Assembly (NCBI GenBank): GCA_964497825.1
Contig: CAZCFA010000104.1
Location: 1 to 6,131 of the forward strand
From: RHKX01 sp964497825
GTDB lineage: Bacteria > Actinomycetota > Thermoleophilia > Solirubrobacterales > 70-9
DNA: 6,131 bases
Reading direction: 5' to 3'
Below are positions 1 through 5,996 of this stretch, piece after piece. Every line of letters starts with the position of its first letter. Positions within the stretch are counted from its first letter, which is position 1. The translations under genes and the position numbers were made by a program. The notes beneath the pieces were generated by a model. The model was given only the letters and a program-made list of their open reading frames with translations, did not search any database and was not told where the DNA came from.

Positions 1-858
1 CACCGTCTGATCGAACCCCGACGCGGCCGCGGCGGCGGCGCGGGCGAGGTCGCCGGCCGAGGGGTAGCGGTCACGTGGCCGCTTCGCCAGCGCCCGCTCG
101 ATCACCGCGTCGAGACCGGTGCCGGCGACGCCGGCGAGGCGCGGCGGCTCATCCTGCAGGTGCGCGTACATCTTCGACACGTTCTCCTCGCGGTCCCCGA
201 ACGGCGGCCGGCCCGCGAGCGTCTCGTAGAGCACGCAGCCGAGCGCGTAGACGTCGGTGCGGGCGTCGATCCGCTCGCCCTTGATCTGCTCGGGGGCGAC
301 GTAGTCGAGCGTGCCGACGAAGCCGCCGGTCCGGGTCAGCGCGGCGCCGCTCTGATCGAAGCGCTTGGCGAGCCCGAAGTCGGTCAGGTAGGCGCGCTCC
401 GGCGGCTGCTCGCCCGGGCGCTGTTCGACGAGCACGTTGCCGGGCTTGATGTCGCGATGGACGAGGCCGCGCGAGTGGGCGACGTCGAGCGCGCCGGCGA
501 TCTGGCTCAGCAGCGCCGCCGCCCGCGCCGGCTCGATCGCGCCACCGGCGATCAGCAGGCCACGCAGGTCGGGACCGTCGATCAGGTCCATCGTCACGAA
601 CAGCAGCCCGTCCTCCTCGCCGGCGTGATGGACCGGGACGACGTTCGGGTGGCGCAGCGAGACGGCGATCCGCGATTCCGAGCGGAAGCGCTCGCGGAAC
701 GCCTCGTCGGCGGCGAGCTCGGCCGAGATCACCTTCAGCGCGACCTCGTGGTCGAGCGCGATGTGGGTCGCGCGATAGACGACGCCCATGCCGCCGCGGC
801 CGGCGACGCCCTCGATGCGATGGCCCGCGAACTCCGATCCCGGTGTCAGGTCCGCCAT
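1..858 (-). CDS. Ser/Thr protein kinase (PknB-like), C-terminus cut by window edge
   Basis: This is a Hanks-type serine/threonine kinase that transfers the ATP gamma-phosphate to Ser/Thr of target proteins. The 286 visible residues hold a whole catalytic domain. The glycine-rich loop GRGGMGVVY is at about 20-28, the ATP-anchoring lysine is K42 (VALKVI), and the alpha-C glutamate is probably E61. The catalytic loop HRDIKPGN has D136, the DFG motif has D160, and the activation segment has GFVGT and the APEQ motif at 188-191. DVYALGCVLYE follows at 202-212, and RPRDRYPSAGDLA closes the domain. The frame stays open to base 1, so any linker, membrane helix or sensor domain (for example PASTA) lies outside. 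I chose the ATG at 858 because the kinase fold begins about 10 residues later and a promoter-like element lies just upstream. No Shine-Dalgarno is visible. It lies 34 bp after the oxidoreductase gene on the same strand. Substrate and signal cannot be read from this part. Confidence 0.95.
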   Translation of the reverse strand, partial: MADLTPGSEFAGHRIEGVAGRGGMGVVYRATHIALDHEVALKVISAELAADEAFRERFRSESRIAVSLRHPNVVPVHHAGEEDGLLFVTMDLIDGPDLRGLLIAGGAIEPARAAALLSQIAGALDVAHSRGLVHRDIKPGNVLVEQRPGEQPPERAYLTDFGLAKRFDQSGAALTRTGGFVGTLDYVAPEQIKGERIDARTDVYALGCVLYETLAGRPPFGDREENVSKMYAHLQDEPPRLAGVAGTGLDAVIERALAKRPRDRYPSAGDLARAAAAAASGFDQTV

Positions 859-865
859 CTCGGCG

Positions 866-896
866 TTTATACCGCCGGTGCGGCGGGCGCGGTCAG
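866..896 (-). promoter_or_regulatory. Predicted promoter of the kinase gene, leaderless type
   Basis: On the minus strand, TATAAA (866-871) ends 7 bases before the first base of the kinase ATG at 858. Transcription would therefore begin at or within a base or two of the start codon. A possible -35 element, CTGACC (891-896), lies 19 bp upstream; that is longer than the ideal 17 bp, and the match to TTGACA is only 4 of 6. The -35 candidate contains the TGA stop of the oxidoreductase gene. Leaderless mRNAs are common in Actinobacteria, which fits the missing ribosome binding site. The -10 is the strongest AT-rich spot in the area; the -35 is weak. Confidence 0.45.
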
Positions 897-1954
897 CGCT
901 GCCGGCCGACGATCGCCGCGAGCCGCTCGATCGTGTGCATCCGCTGCTCGGCCTCGAGGTGGACCGGCGCGACGATCAGGCGGTCGACGCCGACCCGCAA
1001 GAAGCGCTCGATCCGGTCGGCCACGTCGGCCTCGGTGCCGACCAGCGAGGTCGCGGCGACGAGCTCGTCGGGGATCGCCGCGTAGGCCTCCTCACGCTTG
1101 CCGTCGAGATACAGCGACTGCACGTTGAGCGCCTCCCGTTCGAACCCGAACCGGCAGGCGAGGTCGACGTAGAAGTTGGTCTCGCGGCTGCCCATCCCGC
1201 CGAGATAGAGCAACAGGCCCGCCTTGACGACGTTGCGCGCGGCCTCGACGTCGCCGTCGATCGCGACCTGGATCGAGGGGCTGATCTCGAGGTCGGAGCG
1301 GCTGCGGCCGCCCTTCTCGAAGCCCCGGGCGAGGTGCTCGCCCCAGGTGTCCTCGAAGGCGTCGGGGCTGAAGAAGATCGGGATCCAGCCGTCGCAGATC
1401 TCGGCCGCCATCTCGACCGACCGGCGGCCGATCGCGCCGACGAAGACCGGGATCTCGTTGCGCAGCGGATGGAAGTTGAGCTTCAGCGCCTTGCCCTGCC
1501 CGGTGCCGCCCTCGATCGGCAGGTCGTAGTTGGGACCGTGGTGTTCGAGCGGTCCGTCGCGGGCGATGATCGCGCGGACGATCTCGATGTACTCGCGGGT
1601 CCGCCCCCACGGCTTCGCGTAGGGCACCCCGTACCAGCCCTCCGAGACCTGCGGCCCCGAGGGGCCGAAGCCGAAGATGAAGCGGCCGTCGGAGAGCGCG
1701 TCGATCGTCGCCCCCGCCATCGCCGCCGCCGCCGGCGGCCGCGCCGGAACCTGCATGATCGCGGCGCCGAGCTTGATCGTGGTCGTCTGCGGCGCCAGCC
1801 AGGCGAGGATCGAGACGACGTCGGAGCCGTAGCTCTCGGCGACCCAGACCGAGTCGTAGCCGGCGGCCTCGGCGGCGCGGACGATCTCGAGCGCCTCCTG
1901 CCCGCTCGGGCCGATCCCCCAGTAGCCGAGGTTGATGCCGAGCGCCGGTGCCAT
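893..1954 (-). CDS. LLM-class F420-dependent oxidoreductase
   Basis: This is a luciferase-like monooxygenase-superfamily protein with a TIM-barrel fold. Such proteins use reduced F420 or flavin to reduce or oxidise small organic substrates in the cytoplasm. It most resembles the F420-dependent group typified by M. tuberculosis Rv3520c. Visible signs are the N-terminal strand LGINLGYW, then GYDSVWVAESYGSD, the block ALSDGRFIFGFGPSGPQVSEGW followed by GVPYAKPWGRTREY, IPVFVGAIGRRSVEMAAEICDGW in mid-protein, and a C-terminal VGTEADVADRIERFLRVGVDRLIVAP. From the ATG at 1954 it has 353 residues, a usual family length. A GTG at 1966 would add only VAAA; I prefer the ATG because relatives begin just before the LGIN strand. 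Neither start has a good Shine-Dalgarno. A weak TAGTGT (1965-1970) could be a -10 for a very short leader. The substrate is unknown, and the cofactor is assigned from family resemblance only. Confidence 0.92.
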   Translation of the reverse strand: MAPALGINLGYWGIGPSGQEALEIVRAAEAAGYDSVWVAESYGSDVVSILAWLAPQTTTIKLGAAIMQVPARPPAAAAMAGATIDALSDGRFIFGFGPSGPQVSEGWYGVPYAKPWGRTREYIEIVRAIIARDGPLEHHGPNYDLPIEGGTGQGKALKLNFHPLRNEIPVFVGAIGRRSVEMAAEICDGWIPIFFSPDAFEDTWGEHLARGFEKGGRSRSDLEISPSIQVAIDGDVEAARNVVKAGLLLYLGGMGSRETNFYVDLACRFGFEREALNVQSLYLDGKREEAYAAIPDELVAATSLVGTEADVADRIERFLRVGVDRLIVAPVHLEAEQRMHTIERLAAIVGRQR

Positions 1955-1986
1955 CGCGGCGGCCACACTACCCGGATCGCCGCCGC

Positions 1987-2002
1987 CGTCGCCGCGGCGA
2001 CG
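1987..2002. promoter_or_regulatory. 16-bp perfect palindrome between divergent genes (candidate operator)
   Basis: CGTCGCCGCGGCGACG reads the same on both strands. It lies in the 62-bp gap between the oxidoreductase start (1954, minus) and the ATPase start (2017, plus), where both promoters must lie if neither gene is read from further away. A symmetric site here suits a dimeric regulator acting on one or both genes. The site is pure GC except for one A-T pair on each side, and short GC palindromes do occur by chance in such DNA, so the operator role is inference. No regulator gene is present in the window. Confidence 0.3.
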
Positions 2003-2016
2003 ATCATCCTGTACTG

Positions 2017-4494
2017 ATGGGCGCCGTGAACGGCAGCAGGCAACCCCACGGGCTGAGCGCGGCCGAGGCCGAGCGGCGGCTCGCCGCGCTCGGACCGGTC
2101 GAGCAGGCGACCAGCCGCTCGGTCGCCTCGATCGTCCGCGCCAACGTGCTGACCCTGTTCAACGCGATCATCCTCGTCTTCTTCATTCTCGTGCTCAGCC
2201 AGGGCCTGTTCGCCGACGCCCTGTTCGGCCTGATCGCGATCATCAACTCGGCGATCGGGATCCGCCAGGAGATCAGGGCCAAGGAGGTGCTCGACAACCT
2301 CGCCCTGCTGGTCGCGCCGACCGCCACGGCGATCCGCGACGGCGAGGAGATCGAGCTCCGCGCCGAGGAGCTCGTGCCCGGCGACATCGTCCGCGTCGAG
2401 CCCGGCGACCAGCTCGTCGCCGACGGTCCGGTCGTCGACTCGCGCGGGCTGACCGTCGATGAGTCGCTGCTGACCGGCGAGGCGGACGGGATCCGCAAGG
2501 TCGGCGGGGACCGGCTGCTGTCGGGCTCGTTCGCGATCTCCGGCTCCGGCCACTACGAGCTCGACGCCGTCCGCGAGGACTCCTACGCCGAGCAGATCGC
2601 GGGCGAGGCGCGCGAGTTCCGCCACCCGCCCTCGCCGCTGCAGGAGGAGGTCAACCAGGTGCTCTGGGCGACGACGATCATCCTCGTGCCGATGGCGATC
2701 ACGATGCTGCTCGGCCTCAGCATCCGCGACGTCGGCTTCACCGAGGCGGCGCAGGCGGCGACCGCGGGGCTGATCACGCTGATCCCCGAGGGCCTGGTGC
2801 TGCTGATGAGCGTGACCCTCGCGGTCGCGGCGGTGCGGCTGGCGCGGATGAACACGCTCGTCCAGCAGATGAGCGCGACCGAGGCGCTCGCCGCCGTCGA
2901 CACGATCTGCATCGACAAGACCGGCACGCTCACCGACGGCAGCCTCGAGCTGGTCGAGGTCGTCAGCGCCGGCGGCGGCGACGCCGAGCGCGCGCTCGGC
3001 CGCTTCGCCGCCTCCGCCGGCGAGCGCAACCGGACGCTGGCGACGATCGCCGAGGCGTTCCCGGCCGAGGCCGTGCCGGTCCGCGCCGAGGTTCCGTTCT
3101 CATCGTCGTGGAAGTGGAGCGGGCTGACCCTCGACGGCGATTCCTCGCCACGCTCCTACGTCGTCGGCGCCCCCGACGTCCTGATCGAGGCCGGCGCGCT
3201 GACGCTGCCGGCGGAGCTGCGGGACCGGCTCGAGCGCGAGGCGAGCCGCGGCCGCCGGGTGGTCGCGTTCGGCGAGGCCCGCGCGGGGCTGCCCCGCGAC
3301 CCCGCCAGCGAGCCGCCGCCGCAGCTCGAGCCGCGGGCGCTGGTCGTGCTCGAGGAGACGCTGCGCCCCGACGCCGCCGAGACGATCGGGTTCATGCGCG
3401 AGCAGGAGGTCGACCTGAAGCTGATCTCCGGCGACGCCCGCCAGACCGTCACCGCGGTCGCCGCGACGCTCGGCGTCCCGAGCGAGGCTGGGGTCGTCGA
3501 GGGGCCGGAGCTGCCCGCCGACCACGCCGAGCTCGCCCGCGTCGCCGACGACAACACGATCTTCTGCCGGATCACCCCCGATCAGAAGAAGGCGCTGGTC
3601 GGCGCGCTCGCCGAGTCGGGCCGGTTCACGGCGATGATCGGCGACGGCGTCAACGACGTGCCGGCGCTGAAGCAGGCGCGGATGGCGGTGGCGATGGGCT
3701 CGGGCAGCCAGATCACCAAGGGGATCGCCGACATCGTCCTGCTCCGCGACCAGTTCTCGATGCTGCCGCGCGCGGTCGGCGAGGGCCGGCGCATCGCCCG
3801 CAACATCCACCGCCTCGGACGGCTCTATCTGACCAAGACCGTGTACGCGGGGGTGCTGATCCTCGCCTCGGCGCTGATCGGCTTCAGCTTCCCGTTCCTG
3901 CCGCGGCAGCTCACGGTCGCGGCGCTGCTGACGATCGGCATCCCGTCGTTCGTGCTCGCGCTCGCGCCGAGCGAGGGGCCGCTGTACCGCGGCCGGCTGC
4001 TGAAGGCGCTGGCGGCGTTCGCGGTCCCGGCCGGGATCGGGATCGGGGTCGGCACGCTGCTCAGCTTCGCGACGGTCGACGGCGTCTTCGGCGGCTCGCT
4101 GAACGAGGGGCGGACCGCGGCGACGACGACGCTGATCGTGCTCGGGCTCGCGTTCATCCTCCTGCTCGAGCGCGGCCCCGGCCGCGAGCACATCGCGATC
4201 CAGGGCTACATGCTGGCGATGATCGCGATCCTCGGCGCGCTCTACGCGCTGTTCCTCGCCGCGGCGCCGGTCCGCGAGTTCTTCGACCTCGAGCTGCTCA
4301 GCGCCGGCCAGTGGTTCCTCTGCCTGGCCTCGGTCGCCGCCGGCCTCGTCGCCGCCAGCGCGCTCTGGCGCCTGCCCTACATCCAGAGCCTCGAGGTCGA
4401 CCCGAGCGCGCCCGGGGCCGAGCCGGCGGATGCCGAGACGGCGCCGATGCCGGGGCCGACCCACCGGCCGCCGCAGCCGGAGCAGGGCCGATGA
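2017..4494 (+). CDS. Cation-translocating P-type ATPase, CtpE-like
   Basis: This is a membrane ion pump driven by ATP through an aspartyl-phosphate intermediate (825 residues). Two helices (about 41-82) precede the actuator domain, whose TGEA is at 153-156 with catalytic E155. Helices 3-4 (about 218-270) carry PEGL at 257-260. The phosphorylation motif DKTGTLT starts at D300. The nucleotide-binding domain shows FSSSWKWSG and VVGAPDV, and the hinge motif GDGVND is at 542-547. Six more helices follow from about 603, then a Pro/Glu-rich cytosolic tail of about 30 residues. PEGL instead of CPC, and the lack of a Cys-rich N-terminal domain, argue against a heavy-metal pump. The overall motif pattern matches mycobacterial CtpE, described as a calcium transporter, so Ca2+ is the best guess. 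The ATG at 2017 was chosen since the frame's earlier ATG (1948) adds an Arg-rich stretch unlike the family; GTG at 2026 is an alternative. No clear Shine-Dalgarno is seen. It overlaps pyk by 4 bases. Confidence 0.93.
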   Translation: MGAVNGSRQPHGLSAAEAERRLAALGPVEQATSRSVASIVRANVLTLFNAIILVFFILVLSQGLFADALFGLIAIINSAIGIRQEIRAKEVLDNLALLVAPTATAIRDGEEIELRAEELVPGDIVRVEPGDQLVADGPVVDSRGLTVDESLLTGEADGIRKVGGDRLLSGSFAISGSGHYELDAVREDSYAEQIAGEAREFRHPPSPLQEEVNQVLWATTIILVPMAITMLLGLSIRDVGFTEAAQAATAGLITLIPEGLVLLMSVTLAVAAVRLARMNTLVQQMSATEALAAVDTICIDKTGTLTDGSLELVEVVSAGGGDAERALGRFAASAGERNRTLATIAEAFPAEAVPVRAEVPFSSSWKWSGLTLDGDSSPRSYVVGAPDVLIEAGALTLPAELRDRLEREASRGRRVVAFGEARAGLPRDPASEPPPQLEPRALVVLEETLRPDAAETIGFMREQEVDLKLISGDARQTVTAVAATLGVPSEAGVVEGPELPADHAELARVADDNTIFCRITPDQKKALVGALAESGRFTAMIGDGVNDVPALKQARMAVAMGSGSQITKGIADIVLLRDQFSMLPRAVGEGRRIARNIHRLGRLYLTKTVYAGVLILASALIGFSFPFLPRQLTVAALLTIGIPSFVLALAPSEGPLYRGRLLKALAAFAVPAGIGIGVGTLLSFATVDGVFGGSLNEGRTAATTTLIVLGLAFILLLERGPGREHIAIQGYMLAMIAILGALYALFLAAAPVREFFDLELLSAGQWFLCLASVAAGLVAASALWRLPYIQSLEVDPSAPGAEPADAETAPMPGPTHRPPQPEQGR
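4479..4482 (+). promoter_or_regulatory. Ribosome binding site of pyk inside the ATPase gene
   Basis: GGAG lies 8 bases before the ATG at 4491, within the last codons of the ATPase gene. It supports this ATG as the pyruvate kinase start and, with the ATGA overlap, points to translational coupling. It is the only well-placed Shine-Dalgarno-like sequence I found before a gene start in this window. Confidence 0.5.
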
Positions 4495-5996
4495 ACGATC
4501 CCGGTCGGCGCGACGGCGACGGCGAGGGCCCCGACACCGAGGTGTTCAGAATCGCTGCGCCCGTGATCGAGCACACGCATCGCCGGACCAAGATCGTCGC
4601 AACCGTCGGCCCCGCCTCGCGGGCGCCGAAGATGCTGGAGCGGCTGATCTCCGCCGGCGCCGACGTCTTCCGGCTCAACTTCTCCCACGCCGACCGCGAG
4701 ACCCACGCCGAGAACATCGAGCGGATCCGGGCCGCCGGCGAGCTGATGGGCAAGTGGGTCGGGATCCTCGGCGACCTGCCGGGGCCGAAGCTGCGGCTCG
4801 GCGACCTCGCCGGCGGCTTCGTCTCGATCCGCGGCGAGTCGCAGCTGATCCTGACGACGAGCGACGAGCGGCCCGGGGACGAGGACACGCTGCCGGTCGC
4901 GTGGGCCGGGCTGACCGAGGCGGTCAGCGAGGGTGACCCGATCTTCATCGCCGACGGGCGGGTGCGGCTGCGGGCGCTGTCGGTCGAGGCGGACGAGGTC
5001 CACTGCAAGGTCGAGGTCGGCGGCAGGGTCGCCTCCCACCAGGGGGTCAACCTGCCCGGGACGACGTCGGGAATGCCGGCGGCGGGGGCCGCCGACCTCG
5101 AGTGGGTCGACTTCGCGGTCGAGCACGACGTCGATCTGCTCGCGGTCTCGTTCGTGCGCAGCGCCGCCGACCTCGAGCCCGTGCACGAGCGGCTCGTGGA
5201 GCGCCACTCGACGATCCCGCTGATCGCGAAGATCGAGAAGCCGCAGGCGGCCGACAACGCGGAGGAGATCATCGAGGCCGCCGCGAGCGGGATCATGGTC
5301 GCGCGCGGCGACCTCGGCATCGAGCTGCCGCTGGAGGCGATCCCGGTGACCCAGAAGCGGCTGATCGAGCTCGCCGGCAAGCGCTCGAAACCGACGATCA
5401 CGGCGACGCAGATGCTCGCCTCGATGGTCTCCAGCGACCGCCCGACCCGGGCCGAGGTGACCGACGTCGCCAACGCGATCTACGACGGCACCGACGCGGT
5501 GATGCTTTCGGAGGAGACCGCGATCGGCGACAACCCGGTCGAGGCGGTCGCGACGATGGACCGGATCGCCCGCTGGGCCGAGCGCGACCTCCCCTACGGC
5601 GACTGGCTGATCAACCGCGTCGACGTCGCCGGCGAGGTCTCGGCCTCGGTCGCCCAGGGCGCCGTCGCCTCGACCTACCGGCTCAACCTCGCGGCGATCG
5701 TCGTGCCGACGATGAGCGGGCGCACGGCGCGCCTGATCTCGGCCCTGCGGCCCGAGGTGCCGATCCTGGCGCTCTCGCAGCGGCGCGAGACGGTGCGCCG
5801 CCTCAACCTCCTGTTCGGCGTCCGCTGCGCGCTGACCGAGCACTGGGGCGAGCTCCGCGACCTGCTCGACGACTCGGCCGCGATCGCCCGCCGCGAGGGC
5901 ATCGCCAAGCCGGGCGAGCTGATCGCCGTCACCGCGGGGCTGCCGGACCAGGAGCTCGGCACCAACCTGTTCGAGATCCACCGCGTCCCCGGCTGA
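4491..5996 (+). CDS. pyk: Pyruvate kinase
   Basis: It catalyses the last glycolytic step, phosphoenolpyruvate + ADP to pyruvate + ATP, in the cytoplasm. The 501 residues are close to the usual bacterial length of about 470-480 plus an N-terminal extension. TKIVATVGPAS is at 33-43, RLNFSH at 61-66 (phosphate and K+ site residues R61, N63, S65), and DLPGPKLR starts at D95. The B-domain lid follows, ending near NLPG (187-190). The active-site signature LIAKIEKPQ has catalytic K247 and metal ligand E249, and ARGDLG supplies metal ligand D274. TATQMLASM is at 304-312, PTRAEVTDVANAIYDGTDAVML follows, and LSEETA is at 339-344. A full C-terminal allosteric-type domain runs from about 380 to the end. 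MLASM and LSEETA differ from the common MLESM and LSGETA. The ATG overlaps the ATPase stop as ATGA, with GGAG 8 bases upstream. GTGs at 4542 and 4563 are possible later starts that would remove the hydrophilic leader. Confidence 0.97.
   Translation: MNDPGRRDGDGEGPDTEVFRIAAPVIEHTHRRTKIVATVGPASRAPKMLERLISAGADVFRLNFSHADRETHAENIERIRAAGELMGKWVGILGDLPGPKLRLGDLAGGFVSIRGESQLILTTSDERPGDEDTLPVAWAGLTEAVSEGDPIFIADGRVRLRALSVEADEVHCKVEVGGRVASHQGVNLPGTTSGMPAAGAADLEWVDFAVEHDVDLLAVSFVRSAADLEPVHERLVERHSTIPLIAKIEKPQAADNAEEIIEAAASGIMVARGDLGIELPLEAIPVTQKRLIELAGKRSKPTITATQMLASMVSSDRPTRAEVTDVANAIYDGTDAVMLSEETAIGDNPVEAVATMDRIARWAERDLPYGDWLINRVDVAGEVSASVAQGAVASTYRLNLAAIVVPTMSGRTARLISALRPEVPILALSQRRETVRRLNLLFGVRCALTEHWGELRDLLDDSAAIARREGIAKPGELIAVTAGLPDQELGTNLFEIHRVPG

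Noticed and set aside
160..1128. 322-codon plus-strand frame opposite the kinase
   Set aside because: Low-complexity product rich in Arg, Ala and Asp, exactly antisense to a kinase with all catalytic motifs; no ribosome site.
788..2017. 409-codon open frame on the plus strand opposite the oxidoreductase gene
   Set aside because: It is a GC-driven shadow: its protein is Arg/Asp/Ala-rich with no recognisable fold, while the minus-strand frame gives a clear LLM oxidoreductase with conserved motifs.
2017..2082. Heavy-metal-binding N-terminal domain on the ATPase
   Set aside because: No Cys-x-x-Cys motif is present and helix 4 carries PEGL, not CPC or SPC.
1483..2625. 380-codon minus-strand frame across the divergent intergenic region
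   Set aside because: It spans the ATPase 5' end antisense and an out-of-frame part of the oxidoreductase; the composition is that of a shadow frame.
3108..4490. Extension of the pyruvate kinase frame upstream through the ATPase gene (a 962-codon frame)
   Set aside because: The upstream part reads the ATPase gene out of frame and is almost entirely Arg, Ala, Gly and Asp. Pyruvate kinase similarity begins only after the ATG at 4491.
3100..5981. Long minus-strand frames (3100-4464, 4298-5473, 4377-5981) opposite the ATPase and pyruvate kinase
   Set aside because: They mirror coding DNA with near-fixed GC third positions. Their products are Arg/Asp/Leu-rich and match no family I know.
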